Source: Verrucomicrobiota bacterium
GTDB lineage: Bacteria; Verrucomicrobiota; Verrucomicrobiia; Verrucomicrobiales; Akkermansiaceae
Length of the DNA stretch: 5,892 nt
Direction: 5' to 3'
Assembly (NCBI GenBank): GCA_009885905.1
Contig: VFJU01000170.1
Coordinates: forward strand, 1 to 5,892
The notes under the pieces were generated by a model. That model saw only the letters and a program-made list of their open reading frames with translations. It made no database searches and was not told the origin of the DNA. Below, piece after piece: positions 1 to 5,318 of the stretch; within the stretch, counting starts at the first letter, position 1, and each line of letters opens with the position of its first letter. The position numbers were made by a program, and so were the translations under genes.

Positions 1-319
1 CACGATACTTCACCACAAATCCGGCAATTCCTCGGGCCGCTAACCATTTCGCATAATCGTGCCCTTCGTGATCGGTCGCAAGCAAGCCGTAGCCACCTCC
101 CGGGAAAATAACGACGGCGGCTCCCGTCGTTAATTTTTTTTCGGGAAGATATGCCCACATCTGAGGGGTCTCGATGTCCGTTAATCTACCGCCTTTACCC
201 GACACCTCCGATCCTGCAGGTCTTGGTGTGCCGCCGGGCGCTTCTATGGGCCAGAGATTGATCCACTCGGCGCCGCAGAACGATGTGAGGGCGAAAAAAA
301 TCAGAGATTTGAGGGGCAT
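1..319 (-). CDS. Secreted alpha/beta-hydrolase, acetyl(xylan)esterase-like (N-terminal 106 residues, cut by window edge)
   Basis: The visible part begins with a Sec-type signal peptide: MPLKSLIFFALTSFCGAEW has one positive charge, a hydrophobic core and a plausible cleavage after Cys-Gly-Ala near residue 17. The mature protein is therefore probably periplasmic or exported. Then come an 'NLWPIEAPGG' segment (21-30), a 'TPQMWAYLP' strand (51-59), and 'AAVVIFPGGGYG' (67-78), the beta-strand plus glycine-rich oxyanion loop of esterase/lipase-type hydrolases. 'DHEGHDYAKWLAARGIAGFVVKYR' (83-106, here split over helix and strand) matches the usual continuation in acetyl esterases and BD-FAE-like carbohydrate esterases. 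The nucleophile Ser and the Asp/His would lie beyond position 1, so activity cannot be judged. The ATG at 319-317 is chosen because it opens directly into the signal peptide. No Shine-Dalgarno is visible. It lies 40 bp after the exbD stop on the same strand and is probably cotranscribed. The substrate, perhaps an acetylated sugar, is inferred only from the family. Confidence 0.82.
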   Translation of the reverse strand, partial: MPLKSLIFFALTSFCGAEWINLWPIEAPGGTPRPAGSEVSGKGGRLTDIETPQMWAYLPEKKLTTGAAVVIFPGGGYGLLATDHEGHDYAKWLAARGIAGFVVKYR

Positions 320-359
320 AACGATTGAATTTTACAATGACCGGAGGCGTCTGCCAGTT

Positions 360-776
360 CTACTTGGAGACTTTGATGCGGGCGGGGACATCTTTGATGG
401 GGATACCTGCTTTGGTAAGCGAGTCCCAGACTTTAAGCAGACGTTCAAGAGGGACTTCTTTGTCCGCCTCAAGTTCGAGCTTACGCCCAGGATTTTGTTT
501 TTGGTAAGCGGCAAGATAGGATTCGAGTAGCCCGTCAGGAACTTTAAGGGTGTCCAGTGTGATATCGCCTTTTGCGTCTAAGGCTATTGTTGAGCGGACA
601 TCCTTGACCGTGTCAGATGGTATTTCATGGACGGTTGGCAGTTCGATCCGGAGCACATCTCTCGGTTTTTTAAATGAGGTCGACACAATGAAAAAAACTA
701 ACAGAACAAATAAGATGTCGATCATAGGAATGACCGCCAATTGACTCCGTTGAGTTTTAATACGATGGAATTGCAT
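360..776 (-). CDS. exbD: ExbD/TolR-family biopolymer transport protein
   Basis: A 138-residue protein with the standard ExbD/TolR layout. It has a short cytoplasmic N-terminus, one transmembrane helix at about residues 13-33 ('LAVIPMIDILFVLLVFFIV'), and a periplasmic domain of about 100 residues rich in alternating strands and helices. Asp20 within 'PMIDILF' sits where E. coli ExbD Asp25 and TolR Asp23 lie, the residue that carries protons in this family. The C-terminal part ends in 'PARIKVSK', where the family usually has a final beta-strand. It would form the proton channel with the ExbB-like protein encoded just upstream and power the TonB-like protein. The gap from the exbB stop is 6 bp (CCTCTC), with no ribosome binding site, so translational coupling is likely. 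ExbD and TolR are hard to separate by sequence; the neighbouring TonB-like gene and the lack of tolA, tolB or pal favour ExbD. Confidence 0.93.
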   Translation of the reverse strand: MQFHRIKTQRSQLAVIPMIDILFVLLVFFIVSTSFKKPRDVLRIELPTVHEIPSDTVKDVRSTIALDAKGDITLDTLKVPDGLLESYLAAYQKQNPGRKLELEADKEVPLERLLKVWDSLTKAGIPIKDVPARIKVSK

Positions 777-782
777 GAGAGG

Positions 783-1460
783 TTATGAGTTTGAATGGGG
801 TTTTTCGCAGATCGATGTGAAGGCGCTCAGCACAGATTCTAAACGAGCAGTTAGTGTCTCGATACGCCGGATAAAGTATCCGTGAGCCACCACACAGGGC
901 ACGGCGATCGCGAGTCCGACAATGGTGGTGGTGAGCGCTTCAGAAATTCCACGGGCGATGGCCAAGTTGTCTGAGTTATCTCCGAGACCTTCGAAAATCC
1001 TTACCAATCCGGACGCGGTGCCGAGTAATCCTAACAATGGAGCAATGGTGATAATAATATCAAGCACGGCGATACCCGCATGCAAGTGCGAGGTCTCTTC
1101 GCGTGCGGCGGATTCCACGGCGTAGGTGATTTCGCTGCGTGGTTTATCGCGGTTTTTAAGGACCACCGTGGCAAGGCGTGCGAGGGTGCTGCTGCCTTTT
1201 TTAAGTTCTTTGGTGAGTATTTCAGAGCTGCCAGTGATGATTCGGGGTTGGAATTGAATCAACTCGCGGATGAGTGTGGCGGGGATGACTCGCTTGCTTG
1301 AAAGTGATAGAGCCTTGAAAAGTATAGCCATCATTCCCGCGATAGAAGTGAGCACGAGAGGAACCATGAAGATGCCACCTTTCTGGAGAAATTCCCATGC
1401 GACGCGGAGACCACCTAGTTCGGTGAGTGTGGAGACTTGGCTTAAGGTTTCGAAGATCAT
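783..1460 (-). CDS. exbB: ExbB/TolQ/MotA-family proton channel protein
   Basis: A 225-residue inner-membrane protein, close to the usual ExbB/TolQ length. It has three hydrophobic helices at about 31-51, 129-153 and 172-195, with a long charged cytoplasmic loop between the first two. The family signature is clear: 'APLLGLLGTASGL' (140-152) ending helix 2 and 'ISEALTTTIVGLAIAVP' (172-188) in helix 3. Thr148 and Thr179 line up with the channel threonines of E. coli ExbB (Thr148 and Thr181). The loop holds 'AVESAAREETSHL' (114-126), like the amphipathic segment before helix 2 in relatives. It would assemble as a pentamer around ExbD helices in the inner membrane. It starts at an ATG 6 bp after the tonB-like stop and ends 6 bp before exbD, so the three are almost certainly one operon. 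TolQ is the alternative name; context favours ExbB. Confidence 0.94.
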   Translation of the reverse strand: MIFETLSQVSTLTELGGLRVAWEFLQKGGIFMVPLVLTSIAGMMAILFKALSLSSKRVIPATLIRELIQFQPRIITGSSEILTKELKKGSSTLARLATVVLKNRDKPRSEITYAVESAAREETSHLHAGIAVLDIIITIAPLLGLLGTASGLVRIFEGLGDNSDNLAIARGISEALTTTIVGLAIAVPCVVAHGYFIRRIETLTARLESVLSAFTSICEKPHSNS

Positions 1461-1466
1461 AATAAG

Positions 1467-2642
1467 TTAGAAGTAAAAGTTGAAGATGAGTTCAAGAGGT
1501 TCGTTTTCGAAGTCTTTTCTCAGTGTTGGATTCATCGGTGGTATTTCCGCGTTACGAATAGAGTTGAGAGTGAAGCCTTTTTGGACTTCCCCAGTTTCCA
1601 TGCTGCCAACGAATTGCACGGTGCGTACTTTGCCATTGGTTTCCACGTAAAATCGTACTGTTAGAAATCCCGGGGTGATAAAATCTCGGTGACGCACACA
1701 ATTTCGCTGCCACTCTTGTTCGACGGCGCGACTGATAATCGCTTGGTAGCGACCGAGTGCTGTATCGGCGACATCTAGGGCGCTGCGGCCGGTTCTGGAA
1801 ATGGAACCAACGATGGCGGTCTTGCGCTGATGGCCGCGGAATCCGGGGGCATTGGCGGGCTTGGTGGTCGGCGGTTTGGGTAGGTCGGCGGGTGCGGGGG
1901 CTTGTTTGCCTTGTTTCGCCTGCTTCGGCGGCGTGGGTTTGATCTCACTTTTAGTCGAAGAATCCATCGGGACGGGGACATCTACGGGATTTGGCCCCTC
2001 GATCAAGGCCTCACGCAGGGGTGGGGAGGATTGGGCGGCATCCTTGCCGGGCGACGCGGAATTTTCCCCGGGGGCGGAATTGTCCGCGAGGGAGGGATCC
2101 GGCAGAGGCGCGGGGGGCGTAGGCGTCTGGGCGAATGGGTTCTGGGGTTTAGTCAATTCGTTGCTGGCGAGGCTGCCGTCTTGGTAGCGACTCTCGGTGG
2201 TCTCTAAATTTGCAGGGTTTTTTGGTTCGATCCCTTTTTGTGACGGTAGTGGCGGCGCTGATGCATCCGGATTGCGATCGCTGGTGGCAAGCGTATCTCT
2301 TTCGCCGATGCGTGTTGATTTCTTGGGTGGTGTGGCCGTTTGATCGTCGCTGGTTCTGGCGAAACTAGGCGAAGCGGTGACTGGTTTAGGCGTGGGACTG
2401 GTGGCGTCTGGAAAAATCAATATCGTGGAATCCGCGGTAGCCACGGGGGGAGCGACTTTGGATTTTGGCAATCGCTGCGTTTTTAATGCCGCAAGACCCA
2501 GCAGCGTCAGAATTCCCAGGTTTAGCAGCAGAGACAGTCCAAGCGCGAGCACCCAAAGGTGACCGTCTCCATTTCGGCTAGGAAAAGCTATGGATTGCGT
2601 TGGCAACGCACGAAACTTGCTTGGATATCGACCCAGAAGCAA
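1467..2642 (-). CDS. tonB: TonB-family energy transducer with long proline-rich periplasmic linker
   Basis: A 391-residue protein, longer than E. coli TonB (239). After about 28 residues there is one transmembrane helix (about 29-52, 'LWVLALGLSLLLNLGILTLL'), then a long Pro/Ala/Ser/Lys-rich stretch to about 265 expected to span the periplasm. The C-terminal domain (about 290-391) looks like TonB_C: 'AIISRAVEQEWQ' helix, 'GFLTVRFYVETNGKV' strand pair, 'SIRNAEIPPMNP' and final strand 'PLELIFNFYF'. It would pass energy from ExbB/ExbD to outer-membrane receptors; none is in the window. The linker contains more ordered-looking islands ('SFARTSDDQ', 'IGERDTLATSDRNPD', 'PLPSQKG', 'TTESRYQDG'). The start given is a TTG. 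The frame stays open upstream for about 28 codons with no ATG or GTG in it, and no Shine-Dalgarno helps, so the exact N-terminus is uncertain. A second TTG at residue 13 is possible. It is the first gene of the minus-strand operon. Confidence 0.86.
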   Translation of the reverse strand: MLLGRYPSKFRALPTQSIAFPSRNGDGHLWVLALGLSLLLNLGILTLLGLAALKTQRLPKSKVAPPVATADSTILIFPDATSPTPKPVTASPSFARTSDDQTATPPKKSTRIGERDTLATSDRNPDASAPPLPSQKGIEPKNPANLETTESRYQDGSLASNELTKPQNPFAQTPTPPAPLPDPSLADNSAPGENSASPGKDAAQSSPPLREALIEGPNPVDVPVPMDSSTKSEIKPTPPKQAKQGKQAPAPADLPKPPTTKPANAPGFRGHQRKTAIVGSISRTGRSALDVADTALGRYQAIISRAVEQEWQRNCVRHRDFITPGFLTVRFYVETNGKVRTVQFVGSMETGEVQKGFTLNSIRNAEIPPMNPTLRKDFENEPLELIFNFYF

Positions 2643-2853
2643 CTCGGGAAATTTCTGAAGGTGACAACGAGCTTTTTGGCGTGGAAAATCAAAAAATGGA
2701 GCACGACTTAATTTTTTTAGGCGATTTTAGAGCGAAAACTGCAATTTTTGAGAACCATATGTTTTAAATTTCGGCAACTTAGCCAAATTTTATCAATTTT
2801 TGGTTGATTCTTTCGCGGTTATACGTGATCTTACACAGCCAACTCGCAACTTT
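2643..2853. promoter_or_regulatory. AT-rich divergent intergenic region between tonB-like and ilvB genes
   Basis: The tonB-like gene leaves to the left and ilvB to the right, so the promoters of both units should lie here. The sequence is rich in A and T runs. For ilvB, the only passable -10 is TATACG at 2820-2825, 28 bp before the chosen ATG, but no good -35 lies 16-18 bp upstream of it. On the minus strand I found no acceptable -35/-10 pair. Two dyads are visible: 2766-2790 (listed separately) and ATCAA/TTGAT at 2792-2796 and 2804-2808. A 23-codon open frame at 2696-2767 on the plus strand has no Shine-Dalgarno and little Ile/Leu/Val enrichment; I do not call it a gene. Confidence 0.5.
2766..2790 (+). 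promoter_or_regulatory. Hyphenated inverted repeat upstream of ilvB (possible operator or weak leader hairpin)
   Basis: Arm AAATTT-C-GGC (2766-2775) pairs with GCC-AAATTT (2782-2790) across the loop AACTTA. This gives nine pairs with one bulged C at 2772. As DNA it is a 25-bp near-palindrome in the divergent promoter region, a form typical of a dimeric repressor site. As RNA it would be a weak hairpin with only three G-C pairs, followed after five bases by TTTTT. Which strand or gene it serves is not shown by the sequence, and AT-rich dyads arise by chance. Confidence 0.25.
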
Positions 2854-4581
2854 ATGAGTAAAAATCAAATGGACGGCGCACAAGCGCTCATCAAGACACT
2901 CGACGATCTAGGAATCGAATACATTTTCGGCTACTCAGGTGGAGCCGCCATCCCGATCTTCGACGCGCTCGAAACGGTCAAGACCAAGATGAAGTTCATC
3001 CTTGTCCGCCACGAACAAGGTGCGGTCCACATGGCAGATGGCTACGCCCGCGCCACTGGCCGTCCCGCCGCTGTGCTGGTGACTTCTGGCCCCGGCGCTG
3101 GAAATACCGTGACCGGATTGATGACCGCGATGATGGACTCGGTGCCGATGCTCGTGATCACCGGCCAGACGGTGACCTGGATGCTCGGCAAGGACGCCTT
3201 CCAAGAGGCGGACATTTTCGGCATCACGATTCCGGTGGTGAAGCACAACTACCTAGTGAAAGATAGCAACTCACTACCGCGCATTGCTCGTGAGGCTTAT
3301 CACATCGCAACCACCGGTCGGCCAGGTCCCGTGCTTATCGACGTGCCGAAGGACATTTCCCAAGGCCCGTTTACCGGCGAAATGAACCCGCCTTTTAATC
3401 TACCCGGCTACGATCCATCCAGCTCATTCGAGATTTGCCCCACGGCCATCAAGAAAGCTGCCGAAATGATTTCTAAGGCCAAGCGCCCAGTGATCCTCGC
3501 CGGCCAAGGTTGCATGATCGCCCGCGCCGACAAGGAACTCATGCACTTGGCGGAGACCCTCAATTGCCCCGTCACCTCGACGCTTCTCGGCAAGGGTGTT
3601 TTCCCGGAAAATCACCCGCTTTCGCTCGGGATGCTTGGCATGCACGGTACCGCGTACGCGAACAAGGCGATGGTCGAGTGCGACTTGCTGATCAACGTCG
3701 GCTCGCGTTTCGACGACCGTATCATCGGCCAACCTAAAAAATTCTGCGCCACCGCCGGTATCATCCACATCGATATCGACCCTGCGGAAATGGGCAAGAT
3801 GGTCCGTGCTCACGTTGAAATCGTCGGAGACGCCAAGGCTGCCCTCAGCGAGATCAACGAGAAAATCGGCCCGCTCGAAACCACTGAGTGGCTTGCCAAG
3901 CTCGATGGCTACAAGAAGAAGTACCCGCTCAGTTATAAAAAACAAGGCGGCCTTCGGATGCAACAAGTCATCGACGAGCTCTATCAACTCACTGAGGGCA
4001 AGGCCATCGTCTCCACCGACGTAGGCCAACACCAGATGTGGGCGGCACAGTTTTACAAAAACCACGAGTCCTACCACTGGCTGTCCTCCGGCGGCGCTGG
4101 CACCATGGGCTTCGGCTTTCCTGCGGCTATCGGCGCACAACTTGCTTGTCCGGACAAGATGGTCATCTCCATTTCCGGTGACGGCGGATTCCAAATGACT
4201 TTGTTCGAGCTCGCCACCGCAGCGATTCACAAGTTACCGATCAAAATCGTCGTGCTGAACAACCACTACCTCGGCATGGTTCGCCAATGGCAGGAGCTTT
4301 TCTACGAAGACCGCACTTCGGGCGTCGATCTCATCGGTAATCCGGATTTCTGCAAACTCGCCGCCGCTTACGGAATTCCCTCGGTGCATATCAAGCGCCC
4401 AGCGGATGTCACTAAGCAGTTAGAAAAAGCTCTCGCTTACAATGATGGTCCCATTCTCATTCACGCCGAGTGCGTCAAAACTGATAACGTCTTTCCGATG
4501 ATCCCCGCTGGGGCCGCCCTTGAAGATATGATCACCGAAGCACCGAAAACCAAGATGGCGAAACCTGTCGGGTCGACTTGA
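2854..4581 (+). CDS. ilvB: Acetolactate synthase (acetohydroxyacid synthase) large, catalytic subunit
   Basis: The product joins two pyruvates into 2-acetolactate, or pyruvate and 2-ketobutyrate into 2-aceto-2-hydroxybutyrate, starting valine, leucine and isoleucine synthesis in the cytoplasm. At 575 residues it has full family length and all three domains. The N-terminal ThDP domain has '[14 protein letters not shown]' (26-39), the catalytic Glu54 in '[20 protein letters not shown]' and 'VTSGPGAGN'. The central FAD-binding domain has '[12 protein letters not shown]' and '[13 protein letters not shown]'. The C-terminal ThDP domain has '[19 protein letters not shown]', the 'GDGGFQM' to '[13 protein letters not shown]' metal/ThDP motif (Asp443, Asn469-Asn470, Trp479) and '[16 protein letters not shown]'. 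The ATG at 2854 is chosen because homology begins at '[15 protein letters not shown]'. An in-frame TTG at 2800 would add 18 unlike residues, and an ATG at 2869 is also possible. No Shine-Dalgarno is seen. The usual Pro of 'YPGGA' is Ser here. ilvN follows 57 bp later. Confidence 0.97.
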   Translation: MSKNQMDGAQALIKTLDDLGIEYIFGYSGGAAIPIFDALETVKTKMKFILVRHEQGAVHMADGYARATGRPAAVLVTSGPGAGNTVTGLMTAMMDSVPMLVITGQTVTWMLGKDAFQEADIFGITIPVVKHNYLVKDSNSLPRIAREAYHIATTGRPGPVLIDVPKDISQGPFTGEMNPPFNLPGYDPSSSFEICPTAIKKAAEMISKAKRPVILAGQGCMIARADKELMHLAETLNCPVTSTLLGKGVFPENHPLSLGMLGMHGTAYANKAMVECDLLINVGSRFDDRIIGQPKKFCATAGIIHIDIDPAEMGKMVRAHVEIVGDAKAALSEINEKIGPLETTEWLAKLDGYKKKYPLSYKKQGGLRMQQVIDELYQLTEGKAIVSTDVGQHQMWAAQFYKNHESYHWLSSGGAGTMGFGFPAAIGAQLACPDKMVISISGDGGFQMTLFELATAAIHKLPIKIVVLNNHYLGMVRQWQELFYEDRTSGVDLIGNPDFCKLAAAYGIPSVHIKRPADVTKQLEKALAYNDGPILIHAECVKTDNVFPMIPAGAALEDMITEAPKTKMAKPVGST

Positions 4582-4638
4582 TCAGCCACTTGATATTTCA
4601 GTTAGAATTTAAAACTTAAGATTTATAATTTCAATTCC
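4582..4638 (+). other. AT-rich spacer between ilvB and ilvN
   Basis: These 57 bases have only 14 G or C, far below the flanking genes. They contain a perfect TATAAT at 4624-4629, but it ends 9 bases before the ilvN ATG and the hexamer 17 bp upstream (GTTAGA) is a poor -35. A promoter here would give an almost leaderless ilvN message. Cotranscription with ilvB is the simpler reading. There is no Shine-Dalgarno and no strong hairpin. Confidence 0.4.
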
Positions 4639-5181
4639 ATGCCTTCCATCGTCACCACCGACACTCCCGTTCCAGCTCCAGCGATTCCACGCGGTCCGAC
4701 ACACACGCTCTCCGTGCTTGTTAGTAATGAGCCCGGCGTTCTGATGCGGATCTGCCAAGTCTTCTCTCGCCGTGGGTTCAACATCGACTCGCTCGTCGTT
4801 TCCGAGGGACGAAATACGAATTTCTCTCGCATGACCATCGGCATATCAGGTGACCCAGGAGGGCTTTCCCAAATCATCATGCAGGTCGGTAAACTCATCG
4901 ATGTGATCCATTGCGCCGAGCACGACAGCGAAGACGCCGTCGTCAAGGAGTTGATCATGGTGAAGTTTCTCGCGAACGAGACACAGCAAACACAGGCCAT
5001 TCAAATCATCGAACACTTCGGCGGCAAAAGCGTCGACATCACGCCGACGTCGATGATCGCCTTGGTGTCGGGTGACTCCCCCAAGATCGATGCGGCCATC
5101 ACCATGTTTTCGCAGTTTGAAATCATCGAGACGGTCCGTACCGGCAAGGTCGTGATGGCAAGAGGCGAGCAGCCGACGTGA
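4639..5181 (+). CDS. ilvN: Acetolactate synthase small, regulatory subunit (ACT domain)
   Basis: A 180-residue partner of the large subunit that raises its activity and, in relatives, carries valine feedback inhibition. A Pro/Thr-rich tail of about 20 residues precedes the ACT domain (about 21-95): 'THTLSVLVSNEPGVLMRICQ', 'FSRRGFNIDSLVVSEG', 'SRMTIGISGD' and 'QVGKLIDVIHC'. Asn30, Gly33 and Asn48 align with E. coli IlvH Asn11, Gly14 and Asn29, positions at its valine site, so valine binding is plausible. The C-terminal domain (about 100-175) has 'VKELIMVKF', 'GGKSVDITPTSMIALVSG' and 'EIIETVRTGKVVMARGE', matching the family end. The length is slightly above E. coli IlvH (163) because of the N-terminal tail. 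The ATG at 4639 is the only sensible start before the ACT domain; no Shine-Dalgarno is present. I use ilvN rather than ilvH by convention; the sequence does not distinguish them. Confidence 0.96.
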   Translation: MPSIVTTDTPVPAPAIPRGPTHTLSVLVSNEPGVLMRICQVFSRRGFNIDSLVVSEGRNTNFSRMTIGISGDPGGLSQIIMQVGKLIDVIHCAEHDSEDAVVKELIMVKFLANETQQTQAIQIIEHFGGKSVDITPTSMIALVSGDSPKIDAAITMFSQFEIIETVRTGKVVMARGEQPT

Positions 5182-5203
5182 TTGCCGCAGGTTGCGGTGG
5201 TTT
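5182..5203 (+). terminator. Possible weak intrinsic terminator after ilvN
   Basis: Directly after the ilvN stop, CCGCA (5185-5189) and TGCGG (5193-5197) pair perfectly around a three-base loop GGT. Three G-T pairs extend the stem to 5182-5200. The following run is only TTT, so this would be a weak Rho-independent terminator or simply a 3'-end hairpin. Position and polarity fit the end of the ilvBN unit. Confidence 0.35.
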
Positions 5204-5318
5204 CAGTTAGTACGACAAAGAATTTTTCTATCAGGATTTCAACCTGAGTGGATAGATTATCCTAAAGAGGAAAATGGAAAGATAGCCAAAACGCTGCAAG
5301 TGATGCAACTTCAGCGTC
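5204..5318. other. Non-coding stretch between ilvN and the transposase gene
   Basis: No gene is seen here. A small dyad TCAGG/CCTGA (5231-5235 and 5243-5247, loop ATTTCAA) is the only clear structure and has no T-run after it. The left end of the insertion element should lie in this stretch or just beside it. Without the right end, the terminal inverted repeat and target duplication cannot be recognised. A Shine-Dalgarno-like AAGAGG at 5265-5270 precedes an ATG that reaches a stop after three codons. Confidence 0.4.

Noticed and set aside
174..530. Plus-strand open frame of 118 codons across the esterase-exbD junction
   Set aside because: It overlaps two well-supported minus-strand genes and has no domain-like features.
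1852..2207. Overlapping plus-strand open frames of about 100 codons antisense to the tonB-like gene
   Set aside because: They are Gly/Arg/Trp-rich mirror images of the Pro-rich linker, a usual artefact of GC-rich low-complexity coding sequence.
2696..2767. 23-codon plus-strand frame as an ilv leader peptide
   Set aside because: It has only four Ile/Leu and no Val among 23 residues, no Shine-Dalgarno, and no strong terminator/antiterminator pair. It is mentioned only with the dyad as a remote option.
2800..2853. Upstream TTG start extending IlvB by 18 residues
   Set aside because: The extra residues do not look like the family N-terminus, TTG is a weak start, and the segment lies in AT-rich leader sequence. 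The ATG at 2854 sits just ahead of the conserved region.
3424..4230. Long open frame of 268 codons on the strand opposite ilvB
   Set aside because: It lies wholly inside ilvB, whose family motifs run through the whole stretch. The strong C/G third-position bias of ilvB leaves few stops on the opposite strand, and the antisense product shows no recognisable domain.
4596..5210. TTTCAGTTAG occurs both before ilvN (4596-4605) and after it (5201-5210)
   Set aside because: A single shared 10-mer is expected many times by chance in a window of this length, and the flanks do not match.
5231..5247. TCAGG/CCTGA hairpin as an ilvN terminator or IS end
   Set aside because: The stem is only five pairs, with no T-run on either strand. 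A terminal inverted repeat cannot be tested without the right end of the element.
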